Shown one piece after another: positions 1 through 9,148 of a DNA stretch of 20,001 nucleotides (position 1 is its first letter; every line of letters begins with the position of its first letter). Location: assembly GCF_001279725.1 (NCBI RefSeq), contig NZ_LGDE01000470.1, positions 1 through 20,001 on the forward strand, written 5' to 3'. This DNA comes from Streptomyces sp. WM4235 (GTDB lineage: Bacteria > Actinomycetota > Actinomycetes > Streptomycetales > Streptomycetaceae). Position numbers and translations under genes: made by a program. The notes beneath the pieces are model-generated. The model saw only the letters and a program-made list of their open reading frames with translations. It had not been told where the DNA came from and made no database searches.

Positions 1-958
1 GCTTCGGGGTGGGGGTCGCGGCCGGGGCCGGGCGGGGGTTCGTCACCGCCGGCTCGGTCGCGCCGACGCCGGAGCCTGAGCCGTCCGGGACCTCGTGCGT
101 TCCCTTCAGGTAGTACGTGAACCAGGACCGCACCGTGCGCAGGTACTCCCCGGAGTTGTTGTAGGAGAGCACCGCCCGGTCCAGGTCCGCGCCCACCCGC
201 AGGTCACGGTTGCCCGCGCAGAGGTAGCGGCCGGCGGCGAGCGCCGCGTCGTGGACGTTGTTCGGGTTGCGCCGGCCGTCGCCGTCGGCGTCCTGGCCCC
301 ATGCCGCCCACGTCGACGGGATGAACTGCATGGGCCCGACCGCCCGGTCGTACCGTGCGTCGCCGTCGTGCGCGCCGCCGTCGGTGTCGGAGATGTTCGC
401 GAAGCCGTTCCCGTCGAGCACGGGCCCCAGGATCGGCCGCAGCGTGGTGCCGGCGGGGTCCACCCGGCCGCCGCGGGCATGACCCGACTCGACCTTCCCG
501 ATGGCCGCGAGGAGTTCCCGGCGCAGCCCGCATCCGGGGTCGGTCCGCGCCACCTCGGCCTCGGCCAACCGGTACGCGGCGAGCACGCTCGCCGGGATTC
601 CCCGCACGCCCTCGCCGTCGCCGAGGGCGACGGGTTCGGTGCGCGGGACCTCGGTCGTGGGTGCAGGCCGCGGGGAAGCGGTCGGGGCGTCCTGCGCCGG
701 CAGGAGGAGCGCGGGCGGCTCCGGGCTGATCAGGGGCGGCAGTTCGGTGTAGTAGCTGGAGTCGCCGCCCGCGTCGTTCGGTGTGGCGGTTCCCCCGGGG
801 CGCGTGGTGGTCGCGTCGGCCGCGCTCACCCGGTCCTCGCTCCCGACGGCCGGGCCCTGCGAGGCGCTCACGGCGGCGATCACCAGCGCGGAGATCACGG
901 CGGCGGCCGCGCCCTTGCGCGGCCCGCGTCCGAACCGGGCCGATATTCGAGACGGCAT
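1..958 (-). CDS. Secreted lytic murein transglycosylase (SLT type), 3'-truncated by window edge
   Basis: Probably cleaves the glycan strands of peptidoglycan outside the membrane. The frame is open from ATG at 958 to the window edge (about 318 residues visible). Residues 1-18 are basic and 17-34 hydrophobic, giving a signal peptide or anchor, followed by a Pro/Thr/Ala-rich linker to about 115. The catalytic domain starts near 120: AIGKVESGH places the catalytic Glu at 157, and VGPMQFIPSTWAAWG lies at 207-221. This is followed by an Asp/Gly-rich DADGDGRRNPNN stretch (223-234) and by LAAGRYLCAG, as in actinobacterial MltB-like/SLT proteins. After the domain a Pro/Ala/Thr-rich tail begins and leaves the window, so a further C-terminal module cannot be excluded. 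A G-rich Shine-Dalgarno stretch precedes the ATG. It is divergent from the DUF4184 gene. The family is confident; the exact glycan specificity is not visible. Confidence 0.9.
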   Translation of the reverse strand, partial: MPSRISARFGRGPRKGAAAAVISALVIAAVSASQGPAVGSEDRVSAADATTTRPGGTATPNDAGGDSSYYTELPPLISPEPPALLLPAQDAPTASPRPAPTTEVPRTEPVALGDGEGVRGIPASVLAAYRLAEAEVARTDPGCGLRRELLAAIGKVESGHARGGRVDPAGTTLRPILGPVLDGNGFANISDTDGGAHDGDARYDRAVGPMQFIPSTWAAWGQDADGDGRRNPNNVHDAALAAGRYLCAGNRDLRVGADLDRAVLSYNNSGEYLRTVRSWFTYYLKGTHEVPDGSGSGVGATEPAVTNPRPAPAATPTPK

Positions 959-1128
959 GAGCCGACCCCCCTCCCCCTCGACGTGCGCGTGACCCTACGT
1001 CAACCGGCTGCACAAGACACCTACCAGTGCGCCGAATTCACCACTTCCCCACGACCCTGCGCAGGTCACGCATACTGTGCGGACCGTTCCGCGCGCATTG
1101 ACCGAAGTAAAGAACCGAAGCCGGGACG

Positions 1129-1150
1129 CCTCCCGGGCAGGTCCGGGAGG
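1129..1150 (+). promoter_or_regulatory. Perfect 8-bp hairpin in the leader of the DUF4184 gene
   Basis: CCTCCCGG and CCGGGAGG pair perfectly around a 6-base loop (GCAGGT). The hairpin ends 24 bases before the ATG at 1175 and just upstream of its Shine-Dalgarno AGGAGAGG (1163-1170). It lies in the 216-bp divergent region 959-1174, where I saw no convincing paired -35/-10 boxes. It could be a 5' leader hairpin or an operator; the function is inferred only from position. Confidence 0.35.
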
Positions 1151-1174
1151 TCATCGAGGACCAGGAGAGGCGCC

Positions 1175-2032
1175 ATGCCGTTCACCCTCAGCCATGCGGC
1201 TGCCGTCCTTCCGGCCGTCCGCCGGACCGGCCGGGCGCGGGGGCCGCTCGTCGCCTGCGCCCTGGTCCTCGGCTCGTTCGCGCCCGACACCTTCTACTTC
1301 CTGGACGCGATCGTCGGCGGCGTCATGCGGTACGGGGACTTCACGCACTCGATCCCGGGGGTGTTGACGGCCGACGCCGTCCTCACCGCCGCGCTGGCGG
1401 CGTGCTGGCTGTTGCTGCGCGAACCGTTGGTCGCGCTGCTGCCTCGGGCCTGGCGGGGGCGCGTGTACACCTTCGTGCGGGGCGAGCACTGGGGGCGGGG
1501 CCGTCGACTGCCCTCGCTCGCACCGTGGTTCTACCTGTCGGCGGTCCTCGGGTCCCTCACCCACGTGGTGTGGGACAGCTTCACGCACCTGGACCGGTGG
1601 GGCACGAACGCGCTGCCGTCGCTCGGCGAGCCCCTCGCCTTCGGGCTGCCGCTCTACTCGTATCTCCAGTACGGCACTTCGGCGTTCGCCGCGTGCGCGC
1701 TGCTGTGGTTCACGGTGACGGCGCTGCGCCGGCTGCCGCTCTCCCCCGTTCCGCCGTCGGTGCCGGTGCTCGGCCGGTCGGAGGTCTGGGGTGCGCTCGC
1801 CCTCGTCGTGGGGTGCGTGGCCGTCGGGGTGACGATGCGGGTGATCCGCTATTTCACGTTCTTCGACCGGATCCGTACGCCGCTCGACATCATCCCGACC
1901 GTCTGCTTCGGCGCGGGCGGCGGTCTGATCGTGGCGCTGCTGCTGTACGGGGCCCTGGTGCGGCTGCGCCGGCGGGGCGACCGGCACTCCGACGAGGACG
2001 AGGACGCGCGAACGCCCGCCCCCGTGGCGTGA
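1175..2032 (+). CDS. DUF4184 family integral membrane protein
   Basis: 285 residues. The N-terminus MPFTLSHAAAVLP is the hallmark start of the DUF4184 family, often annotated as membrane-bound or metal-dependent hydrolase-like; the actual activity is unknown. A conserved His/Asp-rich pattern is visible: SH near residue 7, GSFAPDTFYF (about 33-42), FTHS (about 54-57) and THVVWDSFTH in the middle, the sort of residues that could bind a metal. About six hydrophobic segments alternate with Arg-rich loops, and the C-terminus is charged (RRRGDRHSDEDEDA). The start at 1175 is chosen for its Shine-Dalgarno AGGAGAGG with a 4-base spacer and for the family N-terminus, although the frame stays open far upstream. 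It is convergent with polA, with 34 bp between the stop codons. Confidence 0.85.
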   Translation: MPFTLSHAAAVLPAVRRTGRARGPLVACALVLGSFAPDTFYFLDAIVGGVMRYGDFTHSIPGVLTADAVLTAALAACWLLLREPLVALLPRAWRGRVYTFVRGEHWGRGRRLPSLAPWFYLSAVLGSLTHVVWDSFTHLDRWGTNALPSLGEPLAFGLPLYSYLQYGTSAFAACALLWFTVTALRRLPLSPVPPSVPVLGRSEVWGALALVVGCVAVGVTMRVIRYFTFFDRIRTPLDIIPTVCFGAGGGLIVALLLYGALVRLRRRGDRHSDEDEDARTPAPVA

Positions 2033-2044
2033 CGGGAACGGGCG
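2013..2044. terminator. Bidirectional hairpin between DUF4184 gene and polA
   Basis: CGCCCG-CC-CCCGT pairs with ACGGG-AA-CGGGCG: 11 base pairs interrupted by one 2x2 internal loop, with a 6-base apical loop. It overlaps the last codons of the DUF4184 gene and sits 23 bases beyond the polA stop. No T-run follows, which is usual for Streptomyces terminators. Its place between two convergent genes suggests termination in both directions. Confidence 0.55.
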
Positions 2045-2066
2045 GTCGCGGTGGCCGTGCGCGGGG

Positions 2067-4787
2067 TCAGTGCGCGGCGGACTCCCAGTCGGGGCCGACG
2101 CCCACGGACACGTCGAGCGGGGCTCGGAGTTCGACGGCGGCGCCCATCTCGCGGCGCACCAGCTCCTCGACCTTCTTCCGCTCGCCGGGGGCGATCTCCA
2201 GGACGATTTCGTCGTGGACCTGGAGCAGCATCCGCGACGTCAGCCCGGCCTCGGTGATCGCCTTGTCGACGCGCAGCATCGCGACCTTGACGATGTCGGC
2301 GGCGGTTCCCTGGATGGGGGCGTTCAGCGCCATCCGCTCGGCGGCCTCGCGGCGCAGCCGGTTGTCGCTGTTGAGGTCGGGCAGGTAGCGGCGGCGGCCC
2401 AGCACCGTCTCGGTGTAGCCGGTGGCGCGTGCTTCCTCGACGACGCGCTGGAGGTAGTCGCGGACCCCGCCGAAGCGCTCGAAGAAGGTCTCCATGAGGC
2501 CGCGGGCCTCGCCGGGCTCGATGTTCAGCTGCTGGGAGAGCCCGAACGCGGAGAGCCCGTAGGCGAGTCCGTACGACATGGCCTTGATCTTGCGGCGCAT
2601 CTCGGCGTCGACCTCGGAGCGTTCCACGCCGAACACCTGGGAGGCGACGGTGGTGTGGAGGTCCTCGCCGGTCGCGAACGCCTCGATGAGGCCCTCGTCC
2701 TCGGACAGGTGGGCCATGACGCGCAGTTCGATCTGGCTGTAGTCGGCCGTCATCAGCGACTCGTAGCCCTCGCCGACGACGAAGCCGCGGCGGATGGCGC
2801 GGCCCTCGTCGGTGCGCACCGGCACGTTCTGGAGGTTCGGGTCGGTGGAGGACAGTCGGCCGGTCGCGGCGACGGTCTGGCTGAAGCTGGTGTGGACGCG
2901 GCCGTCGGCGGCGATGGACTTGACCAGGCCTTCGACGGTGACGCGGAGCTTGGCCTGTTCCCGGTGCCGCAGCATGATCACGGGGAGTTCGTGGTCGGTC
3001 TGGCCGGCGAGCCAGGCCAGGGCGTCCGCGTCGGTGGTGTAGCCGGTCTTGGTCTTCTTCGTCTTGGGCAGGTCCAGTTCGCCGAAGAAGACTTCCTGGA
3101 GCTGCTTGGGCGAGCCGAGGTTGAACTCGTGGCCGACGGCGGCGTGCGCTTCCTTGACGGCCTGTTGCACGGCGCCCGCGAACTGCTGCTCCATGCCCTC
3201 CAGGTGGTCCCGGTCGGCGGCGATGCCGGCGCGTTCCAGGCGGGCCAGGAGTTCGGAGGTGGGCAGCTCCATGTCGTGGAGCAGTTCGACGGCGCCCACC
3301 TCGGCCAGCTTCGTCGTGAAGGCGTCGCCCAGGTCGAGGACCGCGCGGGCCTGCGCCATCAGCGCCTCGGCCTCGGCGGTGTCGTCGGCGCCGAAGGCCA
3401 GCTGGCCGTCGGCGGCGGCGGGTGCCAGCTCGCGGTGCAGGTACTCCATGGACAGCACGTCCAGTGCGAAGGACCGGCGGCCGGGCTTGACCAGGTACGC
3501 GGCGAGCGCGGTGTCCATGGTCACACCGGCGAGGGTCCAGCCGTGCTCGGGGAAGACCCGCATCAGGCCCTTGGCGTTGTGCACCACCTTGGGCTTGGCG
3601 GCGTCCGCGGCCCAGGCCGCGAAGGCCCGCTCGTCGCTCTCGTCGAGCGAGGACGGCTCGAACCAGGCGGCGGCGCCGCCCGCCGAGGCCAGCCCGATCT
3701 CGGCGACGTCGCCCTGGCCGAGCGCCCAGGTGTCGACGGTGGCGACTCCGAGCGGTCCGCCCGCGTGGGTCTCCAGCCAGGGCGCCAGCTCGCCGGTGCC
3801 CAGTACGGACGCGTCCAGCTCCACGGCGGCGACGGGGGCCGGCGGCTCCTCCTCGGCCGCGCCCGGGTCCACGGCGAGCAGTCGCTCGCGCAGCGAGGCG
3901 TTGCGGATCTCCAGTACGTCCAGCACGCCGGTGACGGCGGACCGGTCGTAGGCGGTGCGGCCCAGCTCGGCGGGGGTCTGGGGAAGCTCGACGTCCTTGA
4001 CCATCTCGGTCAGGACCCGGTTGAGCTTGACGGCGTCGAGGTGGTCGCGGAAGTTCTGTCCGGCCTTGCCCTTGACCTCGTCGGCGCGTTCCACGAGTTC
4101 CGCGAACGAGCCGAACTGGGTGATCCACTTGGCGGCGGTCTTCTCGCCGACGCCGGGGATGCCCGGGAGGTTGTCCGACGGGTCTCCGCGCAGCGCCGCG
4201 AAGTCGGGGTACTGCTGCGGGGTGAGGCCGTACTTCTCCTCGACCTTCTCCGGGGTGAAGCGGGTCAGCTCGGAGACGCCCTTGGTCGGGTAGAGGACGG
4301 TGGTGTGTTCGGAGACGAGTTGGAAGGAGTCCCGGTCCCCGGTGACGATCAGCACGTCGAAGCCGAGGGCCTCCGCCTGCGTCGCCAGGGTCGCGATCAC
4401 GTCGTCGGCCTCGAAGCCGTCGACCGCGAAGCGCGGCACCTTCATCGCGTCGAGGAGCTCGCCGATCAGCTCGACCTGCCCCTTGAACTCGTCGGGGGTC
4501 TTGGAGCGGTTCGCCTTGTACTCGGGGAACTCCGTCGAGCGCCACGTCTTGCGGGACACGTCGAACGCCACCGCGAAGTGCGTGGGCGCCTCGTCGCGCA
4601 GCGTGTTCGCCAGCATCGACGCGAAGCCGTAGATGGCGTTGGTCGGCTGGCCGGTCGCGGTGGTGAAGTTCTCCGCGGGCAGCGCGAAGAACGCCCGGTA
4701 CGCCAGGGAGTGCCCGTCCATGAGCATCAGGCGGGGGCGGTCCGCTGCGGTCGTCTGGTCGGTCTTCTTCGATGCTGAATCTGCCAC
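2067..4787 (-). CDS. polA: DNA polymerase I
   Basis: 906 residues, the expected length. It fills gaps and removes RNA primers during lagging-strand synthesis and excision repair. The 5'-nuclease domain is at the N-terminus: LMLMDGHSLAYRAFF, with the Asp near 24, then VDGFEADDVIATLA, VTGDRDSFQLV and LPGIPGVGEKTAAKW. The middle proofreading-like domain (about 320-500) lacks the acidic residues of an active 3'-5' exonuclease: VATVDTWAL and VHNAKGLMRVF replace the DxE and NxxxD motifs. Polymerase motifs are intact: A, DYSQIELRVMAHL from Asp682; B, RRKIKAMSYGLAYG with Tyr739; C, LLQVHDEIVLE near 858. GTG at 4787 is chosen because MADSASKK leads straight into the nuclease domain. A TAGGAT box lies 7 bases upstream, so the mRNA may be leaderless. 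Confidence 0.98.
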   Translation of the reverse strand: MADSASKKTDQTTAADRPRLMLMDGHSLAYRAFFALPAENFTTATGQPTNAIYGFASMLANTLRDEAPTHFAVAFDVSRKTWRSTEFPEYKANRSKTPDEFKGQVELIGELLDAMKVPRFAVDGFEADDVIATLATQAEALGFDVLIVTGDRDSFQLVSEHTTVLYPTKGVSELTRFTPEKVEEKYGLTPQQYPDFAALRGDPSDNLPGIPGVGEKTAAKWITQFGSFAELVERADEVKGKAGQNFRDHLDAVKLNRVLTEMVKDVELPQTPAELGRTAYDRSAVTGVLDVLEIRNASLRERLLAVDPGAAEEEPPAPVAAVELDASVLGTGELAPWLETHAGGPLGVATVDTWALGQGDVAEIGLASAGGAAAWFEPSSLDESDERAFAAWAADAAKPKVVHNAKGLMRVFPEHGWTLAGVTMDTALAAYLVKPGRRSFALDVLSMEYLHRELAPAAADGQLAFGADDTAEAEALMAQARAVLDLGDAFTTKLAEVGAVELLHDMELPTSELLARLERAGIAADRDHLEGMEQQFAGAVQQAVKEAHAAVGHEFNLGSPKQLQEVFFGELDLPKTKKTKTGYTTDADALAWLAGQTDHELPVIMLRHREQAKLRVTVEGLVKSIAADGRVHTSFSQTVAATGRLSSTDPNLQNVPVRTDEGRAIRRGFVVGEGYESLMTADYSQIELRVMAHLSEDEGLIEAFATGEDLHTTVASQVFGVERSEVDAEMRRKIKAMSYGLAYGLSAFGLSQQLNIEPGEARGLMETFFERFGGVRDYLQRVVEEARATGYTETVLGRRRYLPDLNSDNRLRREAAERMALNAPIQGTAADIVKVAMLRVDKAITEAGLTSRMLLQVHDEIVLEIAPGERKKVEELVRREMGAAVELRAPLDVSVGVGPDWESAAH

Positions 4788-4794
4788 GCCCCCG

Positions 4795-4800
4795 ATCCTA
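4795..4800 (-). promoter_or_regulatory. Possible -10 box of a leaderless polA transcript
   Basis: On the minus strand TAGGAT is followed by 7 bases and then the GTG start of polA, which would put the transcription start on or next to the start codon. No good -35 hexamer lies 16-19 bases upstream, so the call is tentative. An AGGA inside the same box could instead act as a Shine-Dalgarno with an 8-base spacer. Confidence 0.35.
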
Positions 4801-4924
4801 GGCGTCCGCTCCGACAATTCCGGCCGGGCCGGTGTCGCCCGCCCCCGCAGCGGGCGGGGCGGGGCGGTCGCACCGTCGGCGGGCGGGCGCGGGCGTGACA
4901 GGATCGGAGGATTACTCGGATGGA

Positions 4925-4942
4925 CGCAGCGGCGCCGCTGCG
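4925..4942 (+). promoter_or_regulatory. Perfect 18-bp palindrome upstream of the oxidoreductase gene
   Basis: CGCAGCGGC/GCCGCTGCG is an exact 18-bp palindrome ending 19 bases before the ATG at 4962. It lies between two possible starts, ATG 4920 (with GGAGG 9 bases upstream) and ATG 4962 (with AGGGGAG 4 bases upstream). It may be a dimeric repressor site or an mRNA hairpin close to the ribosome-binding site. Confidence 0.45.
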
Positions 4943-4961
4943 ATGCTCGAAGGGGAGCGAC

Positions 4962-7232
<2,271 letters not shown>

Positions 7233-7255
7233 TAGAACGACTCCAGGACAAGATG

Positions 7256-7271
7256 GTTAACGAACGTTGAC
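7256..7271 (+). promoter_or_regulatory. Operator-like imperfect palindrome upstream of the thioesterase gene
   Basis: GTTAACGAACGTTGAC matches its own reverse complement at 12 of 16 positions, with core AACG-AA-CGTT. It lies in the 58-bp gap between the oxidoreductase stop and the thioesterase ATG. Its size and symmetry resemble TetR-family operators. TTGACA (7267-7272) overlaps it and would suit a -35 box, but no -10 box lies at the right distance. Confidence 0.35.
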
Positions 7272-7290
7272 ACACGAACGGAGCCGGCCC

Positions 7291-7749
7291 ATGGGCGAGC
7301 AGCACGCTGTGAAGTTCCCGCAGGAGGTCCTCGACGAGTACACGGCCATGGGCATCGACCTGCCCTCGCTGTTCTCGGCGGGCCACCTCGGCGAACGCAT
7401 GGACATCCGCATCCTGGAGGCCTCGGCCGACAAGGTGGTCGCCACCATGCCCGTCGAGGGCAACACCCAGCCCTACGGACTCCTGCACGGCGGCGCCTCC
7501 GCCGTCCTCGCCGAGACCCTCGGCTCGATCGGCGCGATGATGCACGGCGGCATCAACAAGGTCGCCGTCGGCGTCGACCTGAACTGCACCCACCACCGGG
7601 GCGTGCGCTCCGGGCTGGTCACCGGCGTCGCCACGCCCGTCCACAAGGGCCGCTCCACCACCACGTTCGAGATCGTCATCACCGACGACCAGGACAAGCG
7701 CGTCTGCACCGCCCGCCTCACCTGCCTCCTGCGCGACACGGACTCGTAA
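7291..7749 (+). CDS. PaaI family hotdog-fold acyl-CoA thioesterase
   Basis: 152 residues, typical for the family. It likely hydrolyses an acyl- or aryl-CoA thioester in the cytoplasm; the substrate cannot be read from sequence. MPVEGNTQPYGLLHGGASAVLAET (residues about 51-74) carries the HGG turn and the following Glu of the LAET segment, the expected catalytic region of PaaI/4-hydroxybenzoyl-CoA thioesterase-like enzymes. VGVDLNCTHHRGVRSGLVTGVATPVHKGRSTTTFEIVI forms the conserved second strand-rich half. ATG 7291 is preferred over TTG 7267 because GGAG sits 7 bases upstream. It lies 58 bp after the molybdoenzyme gene on the same strand without an obvious terminator, so co-transcription is possible, but the operator-like palindrome in the gap suggests separate control. 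Confidence 0.9.
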   Translation: MGEQHAVKFPQEVLDEYTAMGIDLPSLFSAGHLGERMDIRILEASADKVVATMPVEGNTQPYGLLHGGASAVLAETLGSIGAMMHGGINKVAVGVDLNCTHHRGVRSGLVTGVATPVHKGRSTTTFEIVITDDQDKRVCTARLTCLLRDTDS

Positions 7750-7770
7750 CAGCGTTTCCGTCACCGGCCG

Positions 7771-7799
7771 TTGTGCGCTTCCCGGCGCCGGTCTAGCGT
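7771..7799 (+). promoter_or_regulatory. Promoter of the lipoprotein gene, leaderless type
   Basis: TTGTGC (7771-7776), a 17-base spacer and TAGCGT (7794-7799) fit the housekeeping promoter pattern. Only 6 bases (TCCCGC) separate the -10 box from ATG 7806 and no Shine-Dalgarno is present. Transcription would therefore begin at or next to the A of the start codon. Confidence 0.65.
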
Positions 7800-7805
7800 T
7801 CCCGC

Positions 7806-8207
7806 ATGGGATCCGGACCGGCGCCGTCGCGCGTCACGGCCGCCTGGGCGACGACGACGCTCCTGGCCGCCGTCCTCCTCGGCTGCGGCGGCGGGGTCGG
7901 GCCGTCCGCCGACGCCCCGACCCCCGCCGGCACCCCGCCCCAACGGCTCTGCGCCGACCTGATCACGCACTGGGCCGGGGTGATCCTCGACGCCGCCGAC
8001 GGCACGGACGCCGTCGGCCTCGACTACCAGGCCATGGGGCTGTCCGGCGACCAGTACGAGATCCTGCGCGCCGTCCTCGACGGGGCCCGCGCCGTACGGC
8101 GGGACGAAGGCGCGCCGGCGGCCCGCGCGTTCGGCGCCCGCGAGGCGGTGCGGCGCTGCGCGGAGCGATACCGCTCCGGCACCCCGACCGACGGGCCGTG
8201 GCGATGA
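7806..8207 (+). CDS. Putative lipoprotein of unknown function
   Basis: 133 residues; I do not recognise the family. The N-terminus has a basic residue, a hydrophobic stretch (about 10-26) and a lipobox LLGC with the acceptor Cys at 27, followed by a Gly/Pro/Ala-rich linker (28-45), so it is predicted to be membrane-anchored on the outside. The mature part contains two further cysteines (RLCADLITHWAGVILDAADG and AVRRCAERY), which could form a disulfide, and looks mainly helical. Its TGA overlaps the next gene's ATG by 4 bp, so the two form an operon and may act together. Third-position GC is high like its neighbours and there is no sign of recent transfer. It may be related to the transporter encoded downstream, but this is only proximity. 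Confidence 0.75.
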   Translation: MGSGPAPSRVTAAWATTTLLAAVLLGCGGGVGPSADAPTPAGTPPQRLCADLITHWAGVILDAADGTDAVGLDYQAMGLSGDQYEILRAVLDGARAVRRDEGAPAARAFGAREAVRRCAERYRSGTPTDGPWR

Positions 8208-8848
8208 GCGGCGGCATCGGTCCGGTCGAGCCCGGCGAGGGCACCGCGGGCCGTGAGAGCCACGAGGGTCCGGACATCGGACGCCCCGCGCCCGCCGCCG
8301 CCCGGTGGGCCCGCGCCCGTTACGCGCGCCACCGGCGGGCCGTCCTGGTCCTGGGCGGGCTGACCTGCGCGGCCGTGCTGGCCGCGGGCGCCGTCCGGTT
8401 GTACGCGGACCGGCCGCGGCCCGTGCCGTACGTCCCTCCGGCGCCGTCGCAGGTGGTCTCCCTGAGCTATCTCGAACCCGTGGAACCTCCCCCCGCGGAC
8501 GCGGCCTTCGCGTTCACTGTCCGTGTGCGGAACGCCTCCGCAGGCCCCGTCGCGGTGGAGGGCATCGACCAGCCGTCCCGGGCACTGAGGGTGATGATCC
8601 GGCCACCGCTGCCGGTCACGGTGGGTGCGGGGGAAGCGCGCGAGGTCGTCGTCCGCATTCTGGCGACCGACTGCGTGCATGTGGCACGGAATTCCGGACT
8701 CCCTTTTCTGGAAGTGACCCTCAGTAATGGATTCCGGAAAGAGCGGCACAGTTACATCCCGGGTGACCGATATGCCAGGGATCTCTCCGTCGCCCTGACC
8801 AGGGCCTGTCCCGAAGATCGAGACATGACGGACACCCCGCCGTCATGA
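8204..8848 (+). CDS. Single-pass membrane protein of unknown function
   Basis: 214 residues, not recognised as a named family. An N-terminal, partly acidic cytoplasmic stretch (1-33) is followed by an Arg-rich segment (34-45) and one transmembrane helix (about 46-66). The remaining 145 residues should be outside; they look like a beta-rich domain (FAFTVRVRNASAGPVAVEGID, LRVMIRPPLPVTVGAGEAREVVVRIL), reminiscent of Ig-like/DUF-type extracytoplasmic domains, and contain two cysteines (TDCVHV and TRACPED) that may pair. The start is ATG 8204, overlapping the lipoprotein stop (ATGA); GTG 8198 is also in frame. GC content falls noticeably over the last 150 bases (about 8690-8848) and stays lower in the following non-coding region. 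Confidence 0.75.
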   Translation: MSGGIGPVEPGEGTAGRESHEGPDIGRPAPAAARWARARYARHRRAVLVLGGLTCAAVLAAGAVRLYADRPRPVPYVPPAPSQVVSLSYLEPVEPPPADAAFAFTVRVRNASAGPVAVEGIDQPSRALRVMIRPPLPVTVGAGEAREVVVRILATDCVHVARNSGLPFLEVTLSNGFRKERHSYIPGDRYARDLSVALTRACPEDRDMTDTPPS

Positions 8849-9148
8849 GCAAAACCCGCCAGACGCCTGGAAAGTCAGTACTTAAACCTGCCCATGCTCC
8901 TGCCGCATCTCAGCATGCGGACAAGACGAACCGGCCGGAATTCCCCCGTTCCACCCGCAGAGATCCGCTATGTATTACGCCGTGGCATAACAAGAGAGTC
9001 ACATCATTGGCCTCAGCCCTCCATAACGTCCGAAGTCCCGCTTAGAGTCACGGCCAGTCACCGCGACCACCGGATTCCTTTCAGTTCGGTTCCCCGCGTT
9101 CGACACGGTGCGTCCCACGGGGGACGCAGTGCCAGGAAAGGACTGATC
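8849..9148 (+). other. 300-bp leader region of the liv operon, no gene seen
   Basis: This region has lower GC than its surroundings and no supported reading frame. A 66-codon ORF starting with the ATGA at 8845 has unbiased third positions and is rejected. It contains a small 6-bp inverted repeat (8903-8920), possibly a weak terminator of the upstream pair; a TAGAGT hexamer (9043-9048) that could be a -10 box but lacks a clear -35; and the 8-bp hairpin at 9109-9128. The operon promoter is expected here but cannot be fixed by eye. Confidence 0.5.
9109..9128 (+). promoter_or_regulatory. Hairpin just upstream of the binding-protein ribosome-binding site
   Basis: TGCGTCCC pairs perfectly with GGGACGCA around the loop ACGG. 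The stem ends 8 bases before the Shine-Dalgarno AAAGGA (9137-9142) of the gene starting at GTG 9149. It may stabilise the 5' end of the mRNA or modulate translation. Confidence 0.4.

Noticed and set aside
95..1174. N-terminal 360-codon extension of the DUF4184 frame
   Set aside because: It overlaps the transglycosylase gene on the other strand, is low-complexity, and the family N-terminus and a good ribosome-binding site are at 1175.
959..1174. Cyclic-di-AMP (ydaO-type) riboswitch upstream of the lytic transglycosylase
   Set aside because: Such riboswitches are common before cell-wall hydrolase genes in Streptomyces, but I could not find the conserved core on the minus strand.
2070..4778. 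Long ORFs antisense to polA (about 900 codons) and antisense to the liv operon
   Set aside because: They are shadows of GC-biased coding on the other strand; composition is low-complexity Gly/Val/Leu/Ala/Arg and no domain is visible.
8987..9002. GlnR-like half sites (ATAAC, six bases, GTCAC) upstream of the liv operon
   Set aside because: Only one pair is visible and it fits the consensus poorly; not enough to call a nitrogen-regulator site.
8845..9045. 66-codon ORF overlapping the membrane-protein stop as ATGA
   Set aside because: Third codon positions are not GC-biased, there is no recognisable domain, and it lies in the lower-GC leader of the liv operon.
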